DNA of 64,000 nucleotides from contig NZ_JBBDHC010000004.1 of assembly GCF_037203605.1 (NCBI RefSeq), positions 62,001-126,000 of the forward strand, in the 5' to 3' direction. A program made the position numbers and the translations under genes. Source of the DNA: Denitratimonas tolerans. GTDB lineage: Bacteria; Pseudomonadota; Gammaproteobacteria; Xanthomonadales; Xanthomonadaceae. This document shows positions 35,142 through 43,536 of this stretch, piece by piece. Numbering within the stretch: position 1 is the stretch's first letter; each line of letters opens with the position of its first letter. The notes under the pieces were generated by a model that saw only the letters and a list, made by a program, of their open reading frames with translations, searched no databases and was not told where the DNA came from.

Positions 35142-36307
35142 GCGCGGCCGGGCGCGCCCCCGGAACCGATGCCGCGATGGCGGCCGGACTGCGCCGCTTC
35201 GACACGCGCCGGCTGCTGGCGCTGGTCTCCAAGGAAAGCCTGCAGGCGATGCGCGACCCCTCCACCCTGCTGATCGCCTTCGTGCTGCCGGTGGTGCTGC
35301 TGCTGCTGTTCGCCTACGCCGTTTCCCTGGATGCCAAGGGCGTGCGCGTGGGCGTGGTGCTCGAATCGCAGGGGGCCACGGCGCAGTCGCTGGCGGCGGC
35401 GTTCGCCGGCACGCGCTACCTCGACGTGACCTTCGCCCATGACCGGCGCGAGGTGGTGGATTCCGTGGTTGCCGGGCGGCTGCGCGGCTTCATCGTCATC
35501 CCGCAGGATTTCGAACAGCGCCTGGCGCGGCGCGGCGAGGAGCCACTGGTGCAGATCATCACCGACGGCTCCTATCCCAATACCGCCAACTACGTGGAGA
35601 ACTACGGCCGGGGCGTGGTCGAAACCTGGCGCGCCGCGCAACTTGGTCAGGCACCGACGCCGGCGGTGACGCTGGAGCCGCGCTTCTGGTTCAACCCGGA
35701 GCTGGAAAGCCGCCGCTCGCTGGTGCCCGGTGCCATCGCCATCGTCATGGCGATCATCGGCACCATGCTCACCGCGCTGGTGGTGGCGCGCGAGTGGGAG
35801 CGCGGCACGATGGAGGCCGTGCTTTCCACGCCGGCCTCGGTGGTCGAGATACTGATCGGCAAGCTGCTGCCCTACTTCGCGTTGGCGATGCTGGCCACGC
35901 TGGGTGCCACCGGGCTGGCGGTGTGGGTGTTCGACGTGCCGCTGCGCGGCTCGCTCGCGGCCCTGATGCTGCTCTCGGCGGCCTTCATGGTGCCGGCGCT
36001 CGGTCAGGGCCTCCTGATCTCCTCGCTGGCGCGCAACCAGTTCCTCGCCGCGCAGATCGCGCTTTTTTCCGGATTCCTGCCGGCCTTCATGCTCTCGGGT
36101 TTCCTGTTCGAGATCGACGCCATGCCGGCGCCGATCCGCATGGTCACCCTGGTGATCCCGGCGCGCTACTTCGTGGCCTCGCTCAAGACCGTGTTCCTCG
36201 CCGGCGACATCTGGGCGGTGTTCCTGCCCAATCTTGCCGCCATGACGGCCATCGGCCTGGTGTTCTTCGCGCTGGCCAAACGCGCCACCCGCAAGAACCT
36301 GGAGTGA
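35138..36307 (+). CDS. ABC-2 type permease (YbhS-like)
   Basis: 389 residues, GTG start. The first membrane segment is around 45-65 (TLLIAFVLPVVLLLLFAYAV), followed by a large periplasmic region (about 70-210) and five C-terminal membrane segments. AREWERGTMEAVLSTP and LSGFLFEIDAMP are classic ABC-2 (DrrB/YhhJ-type) landmarks. It forms the membrane channel with the next permease. The spacing to that gene is 6 nt. Confidence 0.92.
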   Translation: MSAAGRAPGTDAAMAAGLRRFDTRRLLALVSKESLQAMRDPSTLLIAFVLPVVLLLLFAYAVSLDAKGVRVGVVLESQGATAQSLAAAFAGTRYLDVTFAHDRREVVDSVVAGRLRGFIVIPQDFEQRLARRGEEPLVQIITDGSYPNTANYVENYGRGVVETWRAAQLGQAPTPAVTLEPRFWFNPELESRRSLVPGAIAIVMAIIGTMLTALVVAREWERGTMEAVLSTPASVVEILIGKLLPYFALAMLATLGATGLAVWVFDVPLRGSLAALMLLSAAFMVPALGQGLLISSLARNQFLAAQIALFSGFLPAFMLSGFLFEIDAMPAPIRMVTLVIPARYFVASLKTVFLAGDIWAVFLPNLAAMTAIGLVFFALAKRATRKNLE

Positions 36308-36313
36308 GCGCGA

Positions 36314-37435
36314 ATGAAGGTTTCCGACTACTTCAACCCCACCCGCCTGCGCGCCCAGTTCGTCAAGGAGGTGCTCAGCGTGCTGCGCGACCCGCGCAGC
36401 CGCATGGTGGTGTTCGCGCCACCCATCATGCAGCTGGTGATCTTCGCCTTCGCCGCCACGCTGGAAGTGCGCAACGTCGACGTCGCCGTGCACAGCCAGG
36501 ACGCGGGGCGCGGCGGGCATGAGCTGGTGCAGCAGATGGAAAGCGCGCGCTTCATCACGCGCGTGCACCATGTCGCCAGCGTCGAGGAAATGCGCAACCT
36601 GATCGATCACGGTACGGTCATCGCCGGACTTGCCATTCCGCAGGATTTTTCCCGCGCCATCGCCGCGGGCAGCGGCGGGCGCGTGCAGGTGCTGGTGGAC
36701 GGCCGGCGCAGCAATTCGGGGCAGATCACGGTGGCCTATCTCGCCAGCATCGCGGCCGAGGTCGGCGCGGAACTCGTGCCCGATACGCCCGCCGGCGCAC
36801 CGGTGTCGGTGCGCCACTGGTTCAACCCGAACCTGACGTATCGCTGGTTCATCGTGCCCGGACTGACCGGCATCCTGGCGCTGTTCAGCTCATTGATGAT
36901 CACGGCGCTGTCGATCGCGCGCGAACGCGAGCTGGGCACCTTCGACCAGCTCCTGGTCTCGCCCACCTCGACGCCCGAGATCATCATTTCAAAATCGCTG
37001 CCGGCGCTGGCCATCGGCACCCTGCTGGGGCTGTTCATGATCGGCGCCGGCGTGTTCCTGTTCGGGATTCCGTTTTCCGGCAGCTTTCCGCTCCTGCTCG
37101 GCAGCCTCGTGCTCTTCATCCTGTCGGTGGTCGGCATCGGCCTGGTGATTTCCGCCGTCAGCATGACCCAGCAACAGGCGATCCTCGGCGCCTTCGCCAT
37201 CGGCGTGCCGGCGGTGCTGATGTCCGGCTTCGCCACCCCGGTGGAAAACATGCCCGTGGTCCTGCAATGGCTGGCCCAGGGAATTCCGCTGACCCACTTC
37301 CTCATCATCGTCGAGGGCAGTTTCCTCAAGGCGATGCCGCCCGGCGACATCGTTTCCAGCCTCTGGCCGCTGGCCCTGATCGCGCTGACGACCCTGCTGG
37401 CCGCGATCTTCTTCGTGCGTAGACGCCTGCAATGA
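36314..37435 (+). CDS. ABC-2 type permease (YbhR-like)
   Basis: 373 residues with the same layout as its neighbour: an N-terminal membrane segment (MVVFAPPIMQLVIFAFAATL), a periplasmic domain (about 55-185) and five C-terminal helices. ARERELGTFDQLLVSP and MSGFATPVENMP are the ABC-2 motifs. Its presence beside a second permease suggests a heterodimeric channel served by the double-ATPase protein. About 100 nt of apparently empty sequence precede the outer-membrane-factor gene. Confidence 0.92.
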   Translation: MKVSDYFNPTRLRAQFVKEVLSVLRDPRSRMVVFAPPIMQLVIFAFAATLEVRNVDVAVHSQDAGRGGHELVQQMESARFITRVHHVASVEEMRNLIDHGTVIAGLAIPQDFSRAIAAGSGGRVQVLVDGRRSNSGQITVAYLASIAAEVGAELVPDTPAGAPVSVRHWFNPNLTYRWFIVPGLTGILALFSSLMITALSIARERELGTFDQLLVSPTSTPEIIISKSLPALAIGTLLGLFMIGAGVFLFGIPFSGSFPLLLGSLVLFILSVVGIGLVISAVSMTQQQAILGAFAIGVPAVLMSGFATPVENMPVVLQWLAQGIPLTHFLIIVEGSFLKAMPPGDIVSSLWPLALIALTTLLAAIFFVRRRLQ

Positions 37436-37538
37436 CCCGGTCGCACACTGCCCTGAGCCGTAGCTCTTGTCCGACTCGCCACGAACCGTTCCAGAGGCGC
37501 TGACCGCGCCCGACACCGTCTCACCCAGGAGTATCGCC

Positions 37539-39056
37539 ATGCGAATCCGCGCCAGCACCATGAAGACCACGCCGGCCGCGGTGCCGCCACGATCCCGGCG
37601 GCGCGCGCTGGCGCTGCTGCTCGCCGCGACCGTGCTGGGCGGCTGCGCGACGGTCGGCCCCGACTACGCCGGCCCGCCGGCGCTGGCGGTCGAGGGCAAC
37701 TGGATCCAGCCGGACGTCGCCCTGCCCGCTGGAACGGCGCCGGCCGAACTGTCGCGCTGGTGGGAAACCCTGGGCGACCCCGTTCTGGAACGTCTGATCG
37801 GCACCGCGCTCGAACGCAACCTCGACCTGCGCCAGGCCATGTCGCGAATCGACGAGGCGCGCGCGCTGCGCGACCGCACGGCGGGCGCGCGCGCCCCGAC
37901 CGTCGCGGCCGGCACCAGCGTCAATCGCCGCCGGCAAAGCGAGAACGGCGCGCTGCCGATCGGCTCCCTACCCGGACTGGATGCCAGCCAGACCATTTAC
38001 GACGCCGGTTTCGATGCCGCCTGGGAACTCGACCTGTTCGGCGGCACGCGGCGCGCGCTGGAAAGCGCCGAGGCACGCCTGGCCGCCACCCGCATCGAGG
38101 CCGGGGGCGCGCGCATGCGCATCGCGGCCGAAGTGGCCCGCACCTGGTTCGAAGCCGCCGGGGCCGCACGTGAGCTCCTGGCCCAGCAGGGCACGGTGCG
38201 CGCGCTCGAACAGACCCTGGAACTGGCGCGGCAGCGTCATGCCCTGGGCGACGCATCCCTGGCCGACGTGGAAACCGTGGCGGCGCAGTGGGCCACGGCC
38301 AACGCCGGCCTGCCCGAGATCGAGGCGCGCCAACGCGCCGCCGTGCTGGCCCTGGGCGTGCTGCTCGGCAGCGGCCCCGACGCCGAGCTGGCGCTGCTGG
38401 ATGTGCTGCCGGAGGCACCGACGCTGTCGCCCCTGCCGGTCGGCGAGCGTGCCGACGTGCTGCGCCGTCGCCCCGACGTGCGCGCTGCCGAACGCCAGTT
38501 GGCCGCCAGCACCGCCGAGATCGGCGTGGCCACCGCCGAGCTGTTCCCGAAGCTTGCGATCGGCGCGGGCGGCGGATTCCAGGCGCTGGACACCGGCGAC
38601 TGGTTCGATTCGTCCAGCGCGCGCTTCTCCATCCTGCCGATGATTTCGTGGCGCCTGTTCGACGGCGGCCGGGTGCGCGCCGAAATCCGTGCGCGCGAAG
38701 CCGCGACCGAACGCGCGGCCCTGGCCTACGAGCAGACCGTGCTCGCGGCGCTGGGCGACGCCGAGCGGGCGCTGAGCGACTACCGCGCCGGCCTGGAGTC
38801 GCTGGCGCGGCGGGATCTGGCGCTGCAGGCCAGCCTGCGCAGCCACGCCCACGCGCAGGCGCGCTACGCCGCCGGCGACATCGCGCTGGTCGAACTGCTG
38901 GCCGCCGAGCGCCTGCTGCACGAGGCGCGCCAGACGCAGGCGCGCGCCCAGTCCAGCGCCGCAGTTCGCCTCGTGGCGCTCTACAAGGCGCTGGGCGGGG
39001 GCTGGGAAGCGCCGCGCGAGGAAGCGCTCGCCGCGGCGGATCGCGCGCGTTCGTGA
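37539..39056 (+). CDS. NodT-type outer-membrane efflux lipoprotein
   Basis: 505 residues from the ATG at 37539, which has AGGAG about 8 nt upstream; a longer frame from 37467 is less likely. The export signal RRRALALLLAATVLGGC ends in lipobox LGGC. The mature part has CATVGPDYAGP, the typical OprM/NodT start, then two OEP repeats with WWETLGDPVLERLI, FDAAWELDLFGG and the conserved WRLFDGGRVRAEI. It completes a tripartite ABC efflux system with the upstream genes. Confidence 0.92.
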   Translation: MRIRASTMKTTPAAVPPRSRRRALALLLAATVLGGCATVGPDYAGPPALAVEGNWIQPDVALPAGTAPAELSRWWETLGDPVLERLIGTALERNLDLRQAMSRIDEARALRDRTAGARAPTVAAGTSVNRRRQSENGALPIGSLPGLDASQTIYDAGFDAAWELDLFGGTRRALESAEARLAATRIEAGGARMRIAAEVARTWFEAAGAARELLAQQGTVRALEQTLELARQRHALGDASLADVETVAAQWATANAGLPEIEARQRAAVLALGVLLGSGPDAELALLDVLPEAPTLSPLPVGERADVLRRRPDVRAAERQLAASTAEIGVATAELFPKLAIGAGGGFQALDTGDWFDSSSARFSILPMISWRLFDGGRVRAEIRAREAATERAALAYEQTVLAALGDAERALSDYRAGLESLARRDLALQASLRSHAHAQARYAAGDIALVELLAAERLLHEARQTQARAQSSAAVRLVALYKALGGGWEAPREEALAAADRARS

Positions 39057-39134
39057 CGTTCAATGAAAGAGTCGCCGCGCGCAGGCCGCGTATTCCTGCA
39101 CCGGCTTCCGTGTCCACCGCAATGGAGCATTGTC

Positions 39135-39338
39135 ATGAAAGTCAACGTCGGAAACCTTGATCGCCTGATTCGCATCGTCATCGGACTCGCCCTCGTCAGC
39201 CTGCCTTTCTGGCTGGATTCGCCGTGGCGCTGGCTCGGTCTCATCGGCGTGATGCCGATCATCACCGGCCTCTCCGGCCGCTGCCCCGGCTATCGCCTGA
39301 TGGGCCTCGACACCTGCCCGCTGGAGCGGCGCGAGTAG
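39135..39338 (+). CDS. DUF2892 small inner-membrane protein
   Basis: 67 residues from the ATG at 39135 (MKVNVGNLDRLIRIVIGLAL), which has GGAG 7 nt upstream. Two short hydrophobic segments flank FWLDSPWRW and are followed by GLSGRCPGYRLMGLDTCPL. This matches the DUF2892 domain, which in YgaP is fused to a rhodanese; the Cys residues are typical. Function is unknown, possibly related to sulfur. It begins a same-strand run with cytochrome b561. Confidence 0.88.
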   Translation: MKVNVGNLDRLIRIVIGLALVSLPFWLDSPWRWLGLIGVMPIITGLSGRCPGYRLMGLDTCPLERRE

Positions 39339-39404
39339 CGCGTCGCCGGAACCCCCATGCCACTTGTCCCCGGCCCGCAGCGGCCATCCTTCGAGGCGAA
39401 ATCC

Positions 39405-39986
39405 ATGAACACGCCACATGCCCCTTCCCGCTATCACGGGCTGTCCATCAGCCTGCACTGGTTGACCCTGCTTCTGCTGGTTGCCGTCTATGCCCTGATC
39501 GAACTGCGCGAGATGTATCCCAAGGGCAGCGAGACGCGCGAGCTGATGAAGCACTGGCACTTCATGCTGGGGCTGGTGGTGTTTGCCCTGGTGCTGATCC
39601 GCCTGCCGGCGCGCGCCCTGTTTCGCGTCCCGCCGATCACGCCGGCACCGCCGGCATGGCAGGAATGGTTGGCCAAATCGATGCACCTGGCGCTTTACGT
39701 ATTCCTCGTCGGCATGCCGCTGCTGGGATGGATCGTGCTCAGCGCCAAGGGCAAGCCGGTGCCCTTCTTCGGGCTGACCCTGCCGCCGCTCGTTGCCCCG
39801 GACAAGGCGCTGGCCGAGCGCCTCCAAGACCTCCACGCGCTGATCGGCACGATCGGTTACTGGCTGATCGGCCTGCACGCCGCGGCCGCGCTGTTCCACC
39901 ACTATGTGTCGCGCGACGACACCTTGCGGCGGATGACCCTGCGCGGTTCGAACGCCGCAGTCGACGAGCGGGATCGCTCGGCATGA
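39405..39986 (+). CDS. Cytochrome b561 family di-haem membrane protein
   Basis: 193 residues from the ATG at 39405 (MNTPHAPSRYHGLSISLHWL). Four membrane helices carry haem-binding His residues: SLHWLTLL, LMKHWHFMLG, SMHLALYVF and GLHAAAALFHHY. This matches CybB-like cytochromes, which move electrons between quinol and soluble acceptors or act as superoxide:quinone oxidoreductases. The redox partner is not evident. The last codons overlap the metallo-beta-lactamase gene by 4 nt (ATGA). Confidence 0.92.
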   Translation: MNTPHAPSRYHGLSISLHWLTLLLLVAVYALIELREMYPKGSETRELMKHWHFMLGLVVFALVLIRLPARALFRVPPITPAPPAWQEWLAKSMHLALYVFLVGMPLLGWIVLSAKGKPVPFFGLTLPPLVAPDKALAERLQDLHALIGTIGYWLIGLHAAAALFHHYVSRDDTLRRMTLRGSNAAVDERDRSA

Positions 39987-41392
39987 AGCTGCACTTCCTG
40001 GGTGCCGCCGGCGAAGTGACCGGCTCCTGCTTTCTGGTCGAAGGCGCGAACGCCCGCTTCCTGGTGGACTGCGGCATGGTGCAGGGCGGCCGCGAGGCTC
40101 CGGCGCGCAACCGCAGGCCGTTCGAATTCGATCCGGCCACGCTCGATTTCGTCCTTTTGACCCACGGCCACATCGACCACAGCGGCCTTTTGCCCAAGCT
40201 CACCCGCGCCGGGTTCAAGGGGCCGATCCTTGCCACCGGTGCCACCGCCGACCTGCTCGGCGTGATGCTGCCCGACAGCGGACACATCCAGGAATACGAG
40301 TCCGAGCGCGAAGCGCGGCGGCGCGGCGGCAAGGCCACGCCGCCGCTGTACACGGTGGCCGACGCCAAGGCCTGCCTGGAGCAGGTGGAGGGCGTGGACT
40401 ACGACAGCGAGATCGCCCCGCATCCCGCCGTGCGGGTGCGGTTCCGCGAAGCCGGGCACATCATCGGCTCGGCGATCCTCGAGGTCTGGCTCAGGGAAGT
40501 GGGGCGCACGACCAAGCTCGTTTTCTCCGGAGACCTGGGCCAGCCCGGGCGGCCCATCCTGCGCGATCCGGCAACCATCGAGGACGCCGACATCCTGGTG
40601 CTGGAGTCGACCTACGGCGATCGCGATCACACGCAGCTCGCCGCGACCGAAGAGGAAATGATCGGGATCGTCGAACGCACCCTGTACGAGCGCGGCGGCA
40701 ACGTCGTCATGCCGGCCTTCGCGGTCGGACGCACCCAGCAGGTCATCTACCTCCTGCACCAGCTGGTGCGGCAGGGCCGGCTGCGTCCGCCCATGATCTT
40801 CGTGGATTCGCCGATGGCCACCGAGGTGACCCGCATCACGCGCAGCCATCTGGAACTGTTCGACGCGCAGGCGCGCGAGCTGGTCGACTGGCACGCGCTG
40901 GGGCAGGACCTGCCGAACCTGCACTTCACCGCCAGCGTCGAGGAATCCAAGGCGCTCAACCAGATACGCTCCGGCGCGATCATCATTTCGGCCAGCGGCA
41001 TGTGCGATGCCGGCCGGATTCGCCACCACCTGTTCCACAATCTTGCGCGCCGCGAATGCAGCGTGATGATGCCCGGCTACCAGGCCCAGGGCACCCTGGG
41101 GCGGCGATTGGTGGACGGAGCCAGCCGTGTGCGCCTGTTCGGCGAAGACGTCCCCGTGCGTGCCGCGATCCACCGCGTCGACGGCCTCTCCGCGCACGCC
41201 GACCGCCGCGCGCTGCTGGCCTGGGTGAAGGCCTTTCGCACGCCTCCGGCGCGCACCTTCCTGGTACATGGCGAAGCGCCGGCCGCGCAGGCGCTGGCGG
41301 AAAATCTTCGGCACACCCTGGGCTGGCGGGTGGACGTCGCCGAGCACAGCCAGACGCTGCGGTGGCCCGCGTCGGGAGGCGCGGCGGCATGA
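39983..41392 (+). CDS. Beta-CASP metallo-beta-lactamase-fold RNA nuclease-like protein
   Basis: 469 residues. The start at 39983 (MKLHFLGAAGEVTGSCF) is fixed by the ATGA overlap. The Zn motif is THGHIDHSG. ESTYGDRDH leads into the beta-CASP domain, with GGNVVMPAFAVGRTQQ, ASGMCDAGRIRHHL, and the C-terminal RMMBL motif HRVDGLSAHADR and FLVHGE. The architecture is that of CPSF-like/YsxB RNA endonucleases and 5'-exonucleases. RNA processing is likely and the substrate is unknown. It overlaps the LOG gene by 4 nt. Confidence 0.92.
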   Translation: MKLHFLGAAGEVTGSCFLVEGANARFLVDCGMVQGGREAPARNRRPFEFDPATLDFVLLTHGHIDHSGLLPKLTRAGFKGPILATGATADLLGVMLPDSGHIQEYESEREARRRGGKATPPLYTVADAKACLEQVEGVDYDSEIAPHPAVRVRFREAGHIIGSAILEVWLREVGRTTKLVFSGDLGQPGRPILRDPATIEDADILVLESTYGDRDHTQLAATEEEMIGIVERTLYERGGNVVMPAFAVGRTQQVIYLLHQLVRQGRLRPPMIFVDSPMATEVTRITRSHLELFDAQARELVDWHALGQDLPNLHFTASVEESKALNQIRSGAIIISASGMCDAGRIRHHLFHNLARRECSVMMPGYQAQGTLGRRLVDGASRVRLFGEDVPVRAAIHRVDGLSAHADRRALLAWVKAFRTPPARTFLVHGEAPAAQALAENLRHTLGWRVDVAEHSQTLRWPASGGAAA

Positions 41393-42264
41393 GCACACCG
41401 GAATCTTCCGAACGCGCGGCGCGCCTGCGCGAGATCGTCGGCTCGCCCACCTATCGCCTGGCCTTCGAAGACATCGCGCTGCTCAACGAGGAGGATCTGC
41501 GCCCGCTGCGCCTGCAGCTGGAGCTGCTCAAGCCCGAACGCGCGCTGCGGAAAGAAGGCATCGGATCCACCGTGGTCGTGTTCGGCAGCGCGCGGGTCCA
41601 GGACGCCCGCGCTGCGCGCACGCACCTCGACGATCTGGAAGCGGCGGCGCGGGAGTCGGGAACCACTCCCGCGCTGGAGCAGGCGCTGGAGCGCGCCCGC
41701 CACCGATTGCGGCAGTCGCACCACTACGAACAGGCGCGGCGCTTCGCGCAGCTTGTTTCCCGGCGCTTCCAGCACGAGGGGCGCTGCGACTTCGTGGTGG
41801 TCACCGGCGGCGGTCCGGGCATCATGGAAGCCGCCAACCGCGGCGCGCACGAAGCCGGCGCGCGCTCCATCGGCCTGAACATCACGCTGCCGCACGAACA
41901 GGCACCCAACCCCTACGTCTCCCCCGAGCTCGCGTTCCGTTTCCACTATTTCGCGCTGCGCAAGATGCATTTCCTGATGCACGCCAAGGGCCTGGTCGCT
42001 TTCCCCGGCGGCTTCGGCACACTCGATGAACTGTTCGAGGTGCTTACCCTCATCCAGACCGGCAAGGTGCCCCGCATCCCCGTGGTGCTGGTCGGCCGCG
42101 CCTTCTGGCAGCGACTGATCGATTTCGATCATCTGGTGCACGAGGGCTACATCGCTGCTGCGGATCTCGGTCTGTTCGAGTTCGCGGACGAACCCGAGGA
42201 AATCATTGCGGCGCTGGAGCGGTTTCACGGTTCGCCAGCGGAGGTATCGCTATCGCCATGCTGA
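41389..42264 (+). CDS. LOG-family protein (lysine decarboxylase-like fold)
   Basis: 291 residues from the ATG at 41389, overlapping the previous stop. The Rossmann-like LOG core (about 65-275) has VVVFGSARV, VVTGGGPGIMEAANRGA and FPGGFGTLDELFEVLTLIQT, with the PGGxGT/Glu signature of cytokinin-riboside 5'-monophosphate phosphoribohydrolases. An N-terminal helical extension of about 60 residues is characteristic of the longer bacterial branch, whose true substrate is a nucleotide monophosphate of uncertain identity. Coupling with a beta-CASP nuclease hints at nucleotide/RNA turnover, which is inference. Confidence 0.9.
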   Translation: MSTPESSERAARLREIVGSPTYRLAFEDIALLNEEDLRPLRLQLELLKPERALRKEGIGSTVVVFGSARVQDARAARTHLDDLEAAARESGTTPALEQALERARHRLRQSHHYEQARRFAQLVSRRFQHEGRCDFVVVTGGGPGIMEAANRGAHEAGARSIGLNITLPHEQAPNPYVSPELAFRFHYFALRKMHFLMHAKGLVAFPGGFGTLDELFEVLTLIQTGKVPRIPVVLVGRAFWQRLIDFDHLVHEGYIAAADLGLFEFADEPEEIIAALERFHGSPAEVSLSPC

Positions 42265-42546
42265 AAAGTGCCGGCCCGACGTCGCGCGGGGTCCGACACG
42301 CCGCAGCCTCCGCGTGCCTCATCGCGCTCTGCGCGGCCTGTCCCTCGATGGCAACCGCTTTCGCTCCAGCCACAGCGTCACCCGCCGCCCCGGGTCGCGC
42401 AGATCGCGGCGGGAATCAGCGCGCAGTGGCTGACCTCCCGTCACGGAATCAGGCTCGCGGTGATGCGGGTCTGGCGCACGCGGGAATCCGATGGGCAGGC
42501 CGGCCTCCACGCCTTCGGCTCGGTCGCCCTGAACGTCGAGTTCTGA
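42258..42546 (+). pseudogene. Scrambled outer-membrane protein remnant (signal peptide plus last strands)
   Basis: From the ATG at 42258 one frame gives a plausible export signal, MLKSAGPTSRGVRHAAASAC, then LIALCAACPSMATAFA. In a different frame, about 42390-42543, lies AAGISAQWLTSRHGIRLAVM, then RVWRT and FGSVALNVEF before a stop. It has the alternating pattern and terminal Phe of a beta-barrel end. The middle of the protein is missing and the frame changes, so this looks like a deletion relic. The parent family is not identified. Confidence 0.4.
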
Positions 42547-42577
42547 AGCCACGGACCACCCCAACCACGGAGATGCC

Positions 42578-43033
42578 ATGAATCCCACGATCCGCTCCCT
42601 GCGCGCGCTCGCCGCGCTCGTCGCCATCGCACTGGGCGCAGTCGCACCCCCGCCCGCCGCCGCCGAAGCCGGCAAGCCCCCCGCGCTGCAGGGCATCATG
42701 CGCCAGCTCGGCGAAGACATGCAGCAGGTCACCCATGCGATTTCGATGGAAGACTGGCAGCGCGTCGCCCGGTTGGCACCCGGCATCGCGCGCCACGCGC
42801 AGCCGCCCGCCGGCGAAAAGGTGCGAATCCTCGGCTGGCTGGGCAGTGACGCAGCGCAGTTCCGCGGCTTTGACGGTGCCGTGCACGAGACCGCCACCGC
42901 ACTGGGCGAAGCGGCTGTCCGTGAAGATGGCGAGGCGGTGATTGCCTCCTTTGCCGAGTTGCAGCGCAACTGTCTGGCCTGCCACCAGCGCTTCCGCGCC
43001 ACCTTCATCGCGCGCTTCCACGAAAAGAGCTGA
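42578..43033 (+). CDS. Periplasmic c-type cytochrome, C-terminal haem (class II-like)
   Basis: 151 residues with a Sec signal peptide ending PPAAAEA near 31. The single haem motif CLACH is at 132-136, close to the C-terminus, preceded by a helical bundle (DMQQVTHAISMEDWQRVA, AQFRGFDGAVHETATALG). That is the layout of class II cytochromes related to c' and c556. It probably carries electrons in the periplasm. It stands 107 nt before the PepSY gene and heads a same-strand redox cluster. Linkage to that cluster is by position only. Confidence 0.85.
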   Translation: MNPTIRSLRALAALVAIALGAVAPPPAAAEAGKPPALQGIMRQLGEDMQQVTHAISMEDWQRVARLAPGIARHAQPPAGEKVRILGWLGSDAAQFRGFDGAVHETATALGEAAVREDGEAVIASFAELQRNCLACHQRFRATFIARFHEKS

Positions 43034-43140
43034 AGCGCAGCCCAACCACCGTTTTCCAGGCGCGACGGGACAGGCGCACGATGACGTTCAACTGATCCGA
43101 CAGTATCGTAGCCGACAGCGGCCGCGAACGGAGGTGCGCC

Positions 43141-43536
43141 ATGAAACCTGCTTCATTCGCCATCGCCATCGTGCTTTCCACCGCAGCCTCGCTCGCCGCG
43201 GCGGAACGGCACTGCGATGCCCCCGTCGGCCTGTGGCAATCGCGTGAAGCGGTGCACGAAATGGCGCGGGAGCGCGGCTGGACGCTGGAGCGGATCAAGA
43301 TCGACGACGGCTGCTACGAGGTGCGCGGCATCGATGCCGACGGGCGCGCCTTCAAGGCCCGGATCGACCCGGAGACCCTGCGCGTCATGAAGCTCAAGAC
43401 GCGCGATCAGCGCGAGCGGCACCATCACCGCGACGAGGCCGGGAAAACTTCCGGCAATGCGCACGAATCCCATGCCAGCAACGTCACGTCACGCCCGACA
43501 TCCCTCCCGGAGAACGCGCCATGTCCAGCCCCTTGA
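43141..43536 (+). CDS. Exported PepSY-domain protein
   Basis: 131 residues. The signal peptide MKPASFAIAIVLSTAASLAAAE is followed by one PepSY domain (about 22-85: LWQSREAVHEMARERGWTLE, DDGCYEVRGIDADGRAFKAR). The tail is hydrophilic and His-rich (RERHHHRDEAGK) and may bind metal. PepSY proteins accompany flavin-reductase membrane proteins. Its last 16 nt overlap the DUF2271 gene, so the two are co-translated. AGGTG lies just before its ATG. Confidence 0.85.
   Translation: MKPASFAIAIVLSTAASLAAAERHCDAPVGLWQSREAVHEMARERGWTLERIKIDDGCYEVRGIDADGRAFKARIDPETLRVMKLKTRDQRERHHHRDEAGKTSGNAHESHASNVTSRPTSLPENAPCPAP

Noticed and set aside
42258..42581. An intact 107-residue exported protein from the ATG at 42258.
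   Set aside because: After the signal-like start, the frame is Arg/Pro/Gly-rich without structure, while the sensible strand-like sequence is in another frame, pointing to a remnant.
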